Assembly (NCBI RefSeq): GCF_009183365.2
Contig: NZ_CP068230.1
Coordinates: 3,811,001-3,875,000, forward strand
Length of the DNA: 64,000 nucleotides
DNA from: Shewanella algae
GTDB lineage: Bacteria; Pseudomonadota; Gammaproteobacteria; Enterobacterales; Shewanellaceae
Reading direction: 5' to 3'
The notes beneath the pieces were generated by a model. The model saw only the letters and a program-made list of their open reading frames with translations. It ran no database searches and had not been told where the DNA came from. The position numbers and the translations under genes are program-made. Every line of letters begins with the position of its first letter. The stretch's first letter is position 1. Shown piece by piece: positions 35,089 to 42,191 of the stretch.

Positions 35089-35697
35089 ATGAATAATTAC
35101 GAAGAACAATACTACAAAGTTTTTGAAGTACCATTTCGAGAAACTTACCTTCATTTGAAGGCATCACTGGATACTGGCCGCCGTCGCTACAGTTTCACTA
35201 AATTAGATGCTATTGATGGACCAATATTTTTTACTAATGCAGATAAAGGCGAAATGCCGTTCATAGTAAGTGATTTTTTACTCCATAGTTTTTTCCCTGT
35301 GGTTTCTAAGAAAATTGCCGACATAATCATGCCTTATAGCATTAATGGCTTTCAGTTGTTTCCTACTGTGTTAATTGATGATAATGAGAAGTGGCATGAA
35401 GATTTTTTCTTTTTTAATGCTTATGACAAACTCGACTGTATAGACTTTGACAGCAGTGACATATATGATTATTCATCAGAAGACAGTATACACGAAGTCA
35501 TTCGGTATAAATTAAAAAACGAAGTGTTAGATACGATTCCATTAGAAAACCGTTTGATCATACGCCCGAGTAAAGTTGCTGGTGGCGGTTTATTCATTAA
35601 TGAAACTCTTGTGACTCAAATTATTAAGCATGTCGACCCTAGTGCCTTTAAGTTCTTTCGACTGAGTGAATACACATTAGGGGATAAATATGTATAG
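35089..35697 (+). CDS. Imm43-like (DUF1629) protein, orphan
   Basis: 202 residues, start preceded by TAGGAG. The pattern FQLFPTVLIDDNEKWHEDFFFFNAY, then RLIIRPSKVAGGGLFINETL, then FFRLSEYTLGD, matches the DUF1629/Imm43 immunity-protein family as I remember it. Such genes usually neutralise an adjacent polymorphic toxin, but no toxin gene is visible here; it follows the helicase gene by 36 bases. It could instead be a third-party or accessory component of the TerB/BrxD/helicase operon. AT-rich. Confidence 0.55.
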   Translation: MNNYEEQYYKVFEVPFRETYLHLKASLDTGRRRYSFTKLDAIDGPIFFTNADKGEMPFIVSDFLLHSFFPVVSKKIADIIMPYSINGFQLFPTVLIDDNEKWHEDFFFFNAYDKLDCIDFDSSDIYDYSSEDSIHEVIRYKLKNEVLDTIPLENRLIIRPSKVAGGGLFINETLVTQIIKHVDPSAFKFFRLSEYTLGDKYV

Positions 35698-35867
35698 CAT
35701 TGTATTTTTTACAGGTTGGTGACTGCTTGTTGAAACCATAGCTATACAGAAAAGCTTTTGAAGACACCTAAATAAGTGATCCTAATTGTGCTCCACCTTC
35801 ATGAGACCATGCCCACCACCAGGGAATGGTGAAGCCTGGTCCATAAAGTACTTAACTCGCTCCATCT

Positions 35868-36024
35868 GCTTAAGCATACCCATCGACAACTAACTCAAGC
35901 TGACCAGGGACTTTAGCCGTTTATCCAAGGGCCGGATGGTATACCGAAGGCACTTACGGACGGCTCTACTCACCTGCAACGACAACGAAAGCAAAGGTTG
36001 CATGGCCAGCAGTTGTTTAGCTGA
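35868..36024 (+). pseudogene. Decayed transposase C-terminal fragment, copy 3
   Basis: Contains PIDN, a stop, LKLTRDFSRLSKG in one frame, then ALTDGSTHLQRQRKQRLHGQ in another, ending QQLFS-stop, the same C-terminal ending as copy 2. A frameshift and stops show decay. It marks the right edge of the AT-rich block, downstream of the TerB/BrxD/helicase/Imm43 operon. Confidence 0.55.
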
Positions 36025-36134
36025 ATCCCCGAGGTTCCAAGTATTTCTCTCCATCGAACTTTGTTCGATTTCAATAATCTCTTAAATTCGACTTTTGTCT
36101 TCACTTTAAGCCGAATGGGCCACAAAAGGTTAAA

Positions 36135-36163
36135 GAATGATGTTCTTTCTGAAAACATCATTC
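36135..36163 (-). other. Perfect hairpin downstream of the VOC gene
   Basis: GAATGATGTT / AACATCATTC, 10-bp perfect stem with a 9-nt loop. It lies about 50 bases past the stop codon of the minus-strand VOC gene. No T tract follows on the minus strand, so it may be part of a recombination site rather than a terminator. Confidence 0.45.
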
Positions 36164-36214
36164 TGACAGCAACACAGGTAACTAGAGTCTTTAATCAGCT
36201 AACGATGGATGTCT

Positions 36215-36598
36215 TTATTTTTTTAGTTTTTTGATTTCTTCGTATTCATAACTAGTAATTTCATACGGATTACCATATGGATCGCTAAAATAAATAGACC
36301 ATGACAGAGCATGATCACTTTCTTTGAAATCAACACCATGATTACCAAGCTGCGCTTTCCATTCTTCGTAGTTTGTAGAATCCACAGAAAACGCCACGGT
36401 CGTATTTACTAAAGTGTCTGATTCAAAGAGTGCAATGTGAACACCACCATTTTCAATTGTTAATGGTCCACCTTCTAAAAACCAACGTTCAAGCGACTCA
36501 ACTCGATTGAACCCTAATACTTCTTTGTACCATTGCTCCGCACTCAAACGATCTGGCGCATAAATATGGATGTGATCTATTTTCTCTAGCTTTGGCAT
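36215..36598 (-). CDS. VOC-superfamily (glyoxalase-like) small protein
   Basis: 127 residues. One VOC fold with two beta-alpha-beta-beta-beta halves: KIDHIHIYAPDRLSAEQWYKEVLGF near the start, GGVHIALFE mid-way and SIYFSDPYGNPYEITSYE at the end. Candidate metal or substrate residues are His 9/11 in HIHIY, His in GVHIAL and Glu in EITSYE. Substrate is unknown. AT-rich compared with the core genes. Gene length, minus-strand orientation and the attC-like site on its upstream side suggest a gene cassette. Confidence 0.8.
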   Translation of the reverse strand: MPKLEKIDHIHIYAPDRLSAEQWYKEVLGFNRVESLERWFLEGGPLTIENGGVHIALFESDTLVNTTVAFSVDSTNYEEWKAQLGNHGVDFKESDHALSWSIYFSDPYGNPYEITSYEYEEIKKLKK

Positions 36599-36630
36599 AA
36601 TTTTATCTCCATATACTTATATCTTAGAAA

Positions 36631-36706
36631 GGCATAACGCCGTGTAATGAGGCAGTACCAGCGTAGGGCCAAGTGACGTATGGTTCCTTATTGCGTACGT
36701 TGTACC
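36631..36706 (+). repeat. attC-like recombination site between two cassette-like genes
   Basis: On the plus strand, 9-bp arms GGCATAACG / CGTTGTACC flank a 3- or 2-nt spacer and then a 10-bp stem TGTAATGAGG / CCTTATTGCG (G-U pairs counted) around a variable apex with a further hairpin. The two-box arm with unpaired central spacer is how attC bottom strands fold. The minus-strand 3' end reads CGTTATGCC, near the core-site pattern GTTRRRY though not exact. The upstream gene's stop codon lies inside it. Confidence 0.5.
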
Positions 36707-37032
36707 GAGCGTACTGGTACCCACCCTATTTCGCCCGTTGACCTCGAGACTCGATACCACGAATTGAGTTCAAACAGCACTGACAGTTTTTCACCTATGG
36801 CAGTATTGAGCTCAACATTGTCATAATCTTGTAGCATGATACCCACGGAGCTGCCCTCAACCTTTTCTATATATTGAACTGGAGCCCAACCCTGCTCACC
36901 TGCATCATTGGTTATAAAAATCCAATTGGGAAATTCGTCATCTATTTCACCCTGTTCGACTTTATCGCCTTGCTTCAAATAAAACGGATTTGGATATTCT
37001 GAGACATGTTGTTCAATAGTAACTACTTCCAT
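36688..37032 (-). CDS. SH3-like domain small protein
   Basis: 114 residues from the ATG at 37032 (GGAG upstream). Two SH3-like barrels seem to lie in tandem: FYLKQGDKVEQGEI..NWIFITNDAGEQGWAPVQYIE near residues 20-60, and ELNTAIGEKLSVLFELNSWYRVS..GEIGWVPVRSVQ near 75-112. Each has the GWxPxxxxx end typical of SH3 repeats. No signal peptide. Function unknown. It is preceded by AT-rich sequence and ends inside an attC-like site, so it is a likely mobile cassette gene. Confidence 0.65.
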   Translation of the reverse strand: MEVVTIEQHVSEYPNPFYLKQGDKVEQGEIDDEFPNWIFITNDAGEQGWAPVQYIEKVEGSSVGIMLQDYDNVELNTAIGEKLSVLFELNSWYRVSRSTGEIGWVPVRSVQRTQ

Positions 37033-37160
37033 ATTTTCTCCAAAGTACATAACACCTTTGGCTAGGGAATCCCCAGATAATTCCGTAACTAGAGATGCTG
37101 CAGTGTGGTCAATGCATCGTATTTTTTGCAGGATTAGAGGGAAAATTTCAGATACGGCTC

Positions 37161-37190
37161 AACGCCGCAGTAGCGAGTCCAAGCAGCAAT
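37161..37190. repeat. 30-bp direct repeat, left copy
   Basis: AACGCCGCAGTAGCGAGTCC followed by AAGCAGCAAT, identical to bases 37402-37431. The pair brackets about 210 bases holding two palindromes. Confidence 0.85.
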
Positions 37191-37226
37191 AATGGCGTCA
37201 CTGCCGAAGAGAAGACAATGAAGCCG

Positions 37227-37275
37227 ATCATTTTCGCCGCGCAGTTTACTTGAGTAAATGAGCAGCGAAAATGAT
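37227..37275. repeat. Palindromic element A
   Basis: An 11-bp perfect stem ATCATTTTCGC / GCGAAAATGAT encloses a loop with CGCAGTTTACTTGAGTAAAT, itself a smaller inverted repeat. It shares the core GCGCAGTTNACTNNNGTNAATGAGC with element B. Confidence 0.75.
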
Positions 37276-37350
37276 TGGATGAAGCCCTAACTAATGTGCT
37301 CCACTAAACCATAATTGCGTTGCTGACGAAGCTAATGCTAGGCAAATCGA

Positions 37351-37395
37351 TGGCGCCAGCGCGCAGTTGACTAATGTCAATGAGCACTGGCGCCA
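37351..37395. repeat. Palindromic element B
   Basis: A 9-bp perfect stem TGGCGCCAG / CTGGCGCCA encloses CGCGCAGTTGACTAATGTCA and ATGAGCA, with the same core as element A. Confidence 0.75.
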
Positions 37396-37401
37396 AGATT
37401 T

Positions 37402-37431
37402 AACGCCGCAGTAGCGAGTCCAAGCAGCAAT
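37402..37431. repeat. 30-bp direct repeat, right copy, touching the gcvP stop codon
   Basis: Identical to bases 37161-37190. Its last base is the third base of the gcvP TAA stop codon on the minus strand, so one end of the repeat coincides with the end of a conserved gene, as is common for insertion targets. Confidence 0.8.
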
Positions 37432-40319
37432 TACTCGTACTCAGACATGGGCACACAGGCACAGAACAAATTCCTATCCCCATACACATCATCAATACGA
37501 TTCACGGTCGGCCAGAACTTGTTGGCCTTGACTGTGGCATTAGGGAATACCGCTAGTTCGCGATCGTATGGACGGCTGTCGAAGGCGGGATCCATGATGT
37601 CGGCTAGCGTGTGTGGCGCATTGTGCAGCGGGTTATTGTCCGCAGGCCACTCACCGGCTTCAACCCGGGCGATTTCACCGCGGATGGCCACCATGGCTTC
37701 GATAAATCTGTCCAGTTCGGCCTTGGACTCAGACTCGGTCGGCTCGATCATCAGGGTTCCGGCAACCGGGAAGCTCATGGTCGGAGCGTGGAAGCCGTAG
37801 TCGTTGAGACGCTTGGCAACATCCATTTCGGTGACGCCGGAGGCTTCTTTCAGCGGGCGCAGATCGATAATGCACTCGTGAGCCACACGGTCGTTACGGC
37901 CGCGGTACAGCACTGGATAGTGCTCTGACAGCTTCTTCATCACATAGTTGGCGTTGAGCATGGCGTTCTGGGTTGATTCACGCAGGCCCTTGGCGCCCAG
38001 CAGCTTGATGTACATCCAGCTGATTGGCAGTATGCTGGCGCTGCCGTAAGGCGCGGCAGAAACGGCGCCGTTGTTGTCGCTTTCGCGGCCCGGCTTAACC
38101 AGAGTATGACCGGCAACGAAAGGAGCCAAATGCGCTTTTACGCCGATAGGGCCCATGCCTGGACCACCGCCGCCATGAGGGATGGCGAAGGTCTTGTGCA
38201 GGTTGAGGTGGGAAACGTCCGCGCCGATAAAGCCGGGAGTGGTCACGCCCACCTGGGCATTCATGTTGGCACCGTCCAGATACACCTGGCCGCCGTGTTG
38301 ATGGATCACCTCACAGATCTCCGAGACGGTTTCTTCATACACGCCGTGGGTGGAAGGATAAGTGATCATGATGCAGGATAGGTTGTCGGCCACTTCGGCC
38401 GCCTTGGCGCGCAGATCTTCCATGTCCACGTTGCCGCGCTTGTCACAGCCCACAACCACTATCTTCATACCGGCCATCTGCGCCGAAGCCGGGTTGGTAC
38501 CGTGAGCCGACTGAGGGATCAGACAGACATTGCGGTGCCCCTCGCCTCGGGATTCATGGTACTTCTTGATGGCCAACAGACCGGCGTATTCGCCGGATGC
38601 ACCCGAGTTGGGCTGCAGGCACATGGCGTCATAGCCGGTGATTTCCACCAGATAATCAGACAGCTCATTGAGCAGCTTTTCATAACCCTTGGCTTGATCC
38701 AGCGGGCAGAAAGGATGCAGGTTGGCAAATTCCGGCCAGCTGATAGGCAGCATCTCGGCGGTGGCGTTCAGCTTCATGGTGCATGAACCCAGAGAGATCA
38801 TCGAGTGGTTCAGCGCCAGGTCTTTGTTTTCAAGACGCTTGATGTAGCGCAGCATCTCGGTTTCGCTGTGGAAGCTGTTGAAGGTTGGATGAGTCAGAAT
38901 AGCCTCATCACGCAGCAGCGCCGCAGGGATGGACTCACTGCCCTTGGCAAGGATTTCAGCATCCAGTGCCGCCACATCCAGGCCATGACCGGCGCCCAGA
39001 ATGATATCAAACAGGGCTGCCAGATCATCAGCGGTAGTGGTTTCATCCAGGCTGACACCCAGAGTGCCTTCGGCATCGATACGCAGGTTGCTCTCGGCGG
39101 CAACGGCGCGGGCCAGCACGGCGTCTTTGTCGGCCACTTTGAAGGTCAGAGTGTCGAACCAGCTAGCGTTGACCAGCTCAACGCCCTTGGCCTTGAGGCC
39201 GGCGGCGAGAATATCGGTAAGGCGGTGGATACGCTCGGCTATGGTCTTCAGCCCTTGTGGGCCATGATATACAGCGTAGAAAGAGGCCATGTTGGCCAGC
39301 AGGATCTGCGCGGTACAGATATTGGAGTTGGCCTTTTCGCGGCGGATATGCTGCTCACGGGTTTGCATCGCCATCCGCAGCGCTGTGTTGCCACGGCTAT
39401 CTTTGGAAACGCCTATGATACGGCCAGGCATGGAACGCTTGTGCTCGTCACGGGTCACGAAGAAAGCGGCGTGCGGGCCACCATACCCCATAGGCACGCC
39501 GAAACGCTGCGCGCTGCCAAAGACCACGTCGGCGCCCAGGCTACCGGGAGACTTGAGCAATACCAGCGACATGATATCGGCGGCAACAGCCACAATCGCC
39601 TTCTGCTCACGCAGCTTGGCGAAGAGTTCACGCTGATCGTTCAGCTCGCCTGTCTTGCCGCTGTACTGGAACAGGGCACCAAAGAGTTCATGATTGAGCG
39701 CTTCCTCGGCGGGGCCTACGACGACTTCAAAACCAAAGCATTCGGCGCGGGTCTTGACCACATCCAGCGTCTGCGGGAACAAGTCATCGGCAACGAAAAA
39801 GATATTGGCTTTCTTGGCCTTGGATACTCGCTTGGCCAGCGCCATGGCTTCGGCGGCGGCTGTGGCTTCGTCCAGCAGCGAGGCGGAGGCCAGATCCAGG
39901 CCAGAGAGGTCCATGGACATCTGCTGGAAGTTCAGTACCGCTTCCAGGCGGCCCTGGGCGATTTCCGGCTGGTAAGGGGTATAAGCCGTGTACCAACCCG
40001 GGTTTTCCAGCACATTGCGCAAAATAACGTTAGGCACTTCAGTGCCGTAGTAGCCCATGCCTATGTAGCTCTTGAATACCTTGTTCTGCTTGGCCAGACC
40101 CTTGATATAGGCCAGACCTTCGGCTTCGCCACAGGCTTCGCCCACGGCCAGATCCCGGTTCAGACGAATCGACTCCGGTACTATCTGCGCCGTCAGATCT
40201 TCCAGTGACTCGGCGCCTACATAGTTCAGCATCTCTTGCTGCTGCAGGGCGTCGGAGCCGATATGACGACGGATAAAGAGTTCGTGCTGCTCTAACTGAG
40301 TGAGGGTTTGCTTGGTCAT
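37431..40319 (-). CDS. gcvP: Glycine dehydrogenase (decarboxylating), P protein
   Basis: Decarboxylates glycine with pyridoxal phosphate and passes the aminomethyl group to the lipoamide of GcvH. 962 residues, the usual long single-chain form, with a degenerate N-terminal and an active C-terminal half. The PLP-Lys is in LNLHKTFAIPHGGGGPGMG near residue 704; the CLQPNSGASGEYAGL and GTNPASAQMAGM regions are intact. It is last of gcvT-gcvH-gcvP, 114 bases after gcvH with a terminator-like hairpin in that gap. Confidence 0.97.
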   Translation of the reverse strand: MTKQTLTQLEQHELFIRRHIGSDALQQQEMLNYVGAESLEDLTAQIVPESIRLNRDLAVGEACGEAEGLAYIKGLAKQNKVFKSYIGMGYYGTEVPNVILRNVLENPGWYTAYTPYQPEIAQGRLEAVLNFQQMSMDLSGLDLASASLLDEATAAAEAMALAKRVSKAKKANIFFVADDLFPQTLDVVKTRAECFGFEVVVGPAEEALNHELFGALFQYSGKTGELNDQRELFAKLREQKAIVAVAADIMSLVLLKSPGSLGADVVFGSAQRFGVPMGYGGPHAAFFVTRDEHKRSMPGRIIGVSKDSRGNTALRMAMQTREQHIRREKANSNICTAQILLANMASFYAVYHGPQGLKTIAERIHRLTDILAAGLKAKGVELVNASWFDTLTFKVADKDAVLARAVAAESNLRIDAEGTLGVSLDETTTADDLAALFDIILGAGHGLDVAALDAEILAKGSESIPAALLRDEAILTHPTFNSFHSETEMLRYIKRLENKDLALNHSMISLGSCTMKLNATAEMLPISWPEFANLHPFCPLDQAKGYEKLLNELSDYLVEITGYDAMCLQPNSGASGEYAGLLAIKKYHESRGEGHRNVCLIPQSAHGTNPASAQMAGMKIVVVGCDKRGNVDMEDLRAKAAEVADNLSCIMITYPSTHGVYEETVSEICEVIHQHGGQVYLDGANMNAQVGVTTPGFIGADVSHLNLHKTFAIPHGGGGPGMGPIGVKAHLAPFVAGHTLVKPGRESDNNGAVSAAPYGSASILPISWMYIKLLGAKGLRESTQNAMLNANYVMKKLSEHYPVLYRGRNDRVAHECIIDLRPLKEASGVTEMDVAKRLNDYGFHAPTMSFPVAGTLMIEPTESESKAELDRFIEAMVAIRGEIARVEAGEWPADNNPLHNAPHTLADIMDPAFDSRPYDRELAVFPNATVKANKFWPTVNRIDDVYGDRNLFCACVPMSEYE

Positions 40320-40397
40320 GATTAACCTTGTTCCATGTTCGCCGGTATCCAGCCGTAGGGAGGCGGTGTACCAGTCTCTTTATTTAGTGGTAAAACA

Positions 40398-40421
40398 AAC
40401 GAAGCCCCGGAGGGCTTCGTT
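40398..40421 (-). terminator. Terminator-like hairpin between gcvH and gcvP
   Basis: A 10-bp stem (AACGAAGCCC / GGGCTTCGTT) with a 4-nt loop is followed on the minus strand by TTTGTTTTA. It would stop a fraction of transcripts before gcvP. Confidence 0.65.
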
Positions 40422-40433
40422 TTTCAGCAACGC

Positions 40434-40823
40434 TTATTCTTCGTCGATGACAGCCTGATATCCTTCGGCATCCAGCAGGTTGTCCAGCTCAGACAGGTCA
40501 GAAGGCATGATACGGAAGAACCAGCCATCACCGAATGCATCGCTGTTGACCAGCTCAGGGCTGTCTTCCAGCGCTTCGTTGATGGCAATCACTTCACCGG
40601 ACAGAGGGGCATAGATATCTGAAGCGGCCTTAACAGACTCGGCCACAGCGCAATCCTCAGAGGCGCTGACAGTGTCGCCTACTTCCGGCAATTCAACGAA
40701 AACCATATCACCCAGCAGCTCCTGCGCATGTTCAGTGATACCGACTGTGTAGCTACCGTCTTCTTCCTTGCGGATCCATTCGTGAGAAGAAGCGTACTTC
40801 AGTTCGCTTGGAATATTGCTCAT
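40434..40823 (-). CDS. gcvH: Glycine cleavage system H protein
   Basis: Lipoyl carrier that shuttles the aminomethyl group between GcvP, GcvT and lipoamide dehydrogenase. 129 residues. The lipoylated Lys is in ESVKAASDIYAPLSGEV near residue 65. The opening SELKYASSHEWIRKEEDGSYTVGITEHA is typical. It starts 23 bases after the gcvT stop. Confidence 0.97.
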   Translation of the reverse strand: MSNIPSELKYASSHEWIRKEEDGSYTVGITEHAQELLGDMVFVELPEVGDTVSASEDCAVAESVKAASDIYAPLSGEVIAINEALEDSPELVNSDAFGDGWFFRIMPSDLSELDNLLDAEGYQAVIDEE

Positions 40824-40846
40824 TATTCTTGTTCCTTTCCCGTGTT

Positions 40847-41941
40847 TTAGAATGCTTGTTTACCGTTACGCACAAAGCCTGGCGCCACTACTTTAACAGC
40901 GACGCGCTTCTTGCGCATTTCGACTTCGGCCGTATCCCCAATGGAGTTCGGTACCCGGGCCATCGCAATAGAATAGCCCAATGTCGGTGAGAATGTACCG
41001 CTGGTGATCACGCCTTCCTGCTCTTGGCCGTTGGCGTCGGTAAAGAATACCGGCATGCCATGGCGCAGCACGCCTTTTTGCTCCATCACCAGGCCAATAA
41101 ATTTGTCGGCTCCGGCCTCTTTGATGGCGGTCAGGGCTTCGCGACCGATAAAGTCACGATCGCTCGGTTCCCAGGCAATGGTCCAGCCCATGTTGGCGGC
41201 CAATGGGTTAACGGTTTCATCCATGTCCTGACCATAGAGGTTCATCCCGGCTTCCAGGCGCAGCGTATCGCGGGCACCCAGACCACATGGCTTAACACCG
41301 GCCTCGAGCAGCGCTTGCCACAGGGCTTCGGCTTCTTCGGCAGGCACTATGATTTCATAACCGGCTTCACCTGTGTAACCTGTGGTGGCCACAAACAGGC
41401 TGCCTGCCTGCACACCGAAGAAAGGCTTCATGCCTTCAACGGCCGCGTTTTGCTCGGCTGTGAACACAGTGGCGGTTTTGGCCTTGGCATTGGGGCCCTG
41501 CACGGCAATCATCGCCAGCTCAGGGCGCTCGGTCACCGTGACATCATAGGGCTTGGACTGCTCGGCAATCCAGGCGAGATCTTTTTCGCGGGTGGCTGAG
41601 TTGACGACAACCCGGTAATGGGTGTCATCGAGATAATAAGTGATCAGATCGTCAATCACCCCGGCTTCATGGTTCAGCATGCCGCTGTACAGCGCCTTGC
41701 CGGAGACCTTGAGTTTGGCGATATCGTTGGCCAGCAGTTTACGCAGGAAGGCTTTGGCGTCGCTGCCGGTGACATCAACAACCGTCATATGGGAGACGTC
41801 GAACATACCGGCGTCCTGACGCACTGCGTGATGTTCTTCTATCTGCGAACCATAGTTGAGTGGCATATCCCAACCATGAAAATCAACCATCTTGGCATTG
41901 GCTTCCAAGTGCTTGTTAAAGAGTACAGTTTTATTAGCCAT
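40847..41941 (-). CDS. gcvT: Aminomethyltransferase, glycine cleavage T protein
   Basis: Transfers the methylene group from aminomethyl-GcvH to tetrahydrofolate, releasing ammonia. 364 residues from the ATG at 41941 (AAGGGATAACA upstream); an in-frame ATG at 42025 lies in the leader and would add 28 non-conserved residues. The catalytic Asp region DFHGWDMPLNYG, the MFDVSHMT box and GLGARDTLRLEAGMNLYG are all present. First gene of the gcv operon, directly downstream of a strong -10 element. Confidence 0.96.
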   Translation of the reverse strand: MANKTVLFNKHLEANAKMVDFHGWDMPLNYGSQIEEHHAVRQDAGMFDVSHMTVVDVTGSDAKAFLRKLLANDIAKLKVSGKALYSGMLNHEAGVIDDLITYYLDDTHYRVVVNSATREKDLAWIAEQSKPYDVTVTERPELAMIAVQGPNAKAKTATVFTAEQNAAVEGMKPFFGVQAGSLFVATTGYTGEAGYEIIVPAEEAEALWQALLEAGVKPCGLGARDTLRLEAGMNLYGQDMDETVNPLAANMGWTIAWEPSDRDFIGREALTAIKEAGADKFIGLVMEQKGVLRHGMPVFFTDANGQEQEGVITSGTFSPTLGYSIAMARVPNSIGDTAEVEMRKKRVAVKVVAPGFVRNGKQAF

Positions 41942-42008
41942 TGTTATCCCTTCTAGTCGGGGCTTTACAGTGTCACCCAGGGGCAACACTGAGTTAAAAT
42001 GCAGCGAA

Positions 42009-42014
42009 ATTATA
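42009..42014 (-). promoter_or_regulatory. -10 element of the gcvT promoter
   Basis: A perfect TATAAT on the minus strand lies about 68 bases upstream of gcvT; a weak -35 candidate (TTGTAT or TGTATA) is 18-19 bases further. A long AT-rich stretch upstream fits a regulated promoter. No glycine riboswitch is visible in the short leader. Confidence 0.55.
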
Positions 42015-42126
42015 CCCTGCGTCACAAATTTGTATACAAGTGATTTTTCTAATCCGAACCATTATGGATTAATTTTTCTCATGGTTTGCCTGTAATTTTT
42101 TTACAGTAAATCACAGTGTGTGTATA

Positions 42127-42161
42127 AAAAACGCCCAAAAGCGACTGTTTTTGGGCGTTTT
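42127..42161 (-). terminator. Intrinsic terminator of the ubiquinone operon
   Basis: A stem AAAACGCCCAAAA / TTTTGGGCGTTTT is followed by a T run on the minus strand and lies 31 bases after the ubiI stop. Confidence 0.85.
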
Positions 42162-42191
42162 CCTTCACATACGGCTAACCGGGGATGAAGA

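Noticed and set aside
36600..37440. CRISPR array
   Set aside because: Only one pair of direct repeats about 240 bases apart, with palindromes between them and no regular spacers.
41942..42190. Glycine riboswitch upstream of gcvT
   Set aside because: The leader between the -10 element and gcvT is only about 60 bases and has no tandem glycine aptamer; the rest is promoter and a terminator for ubiI.
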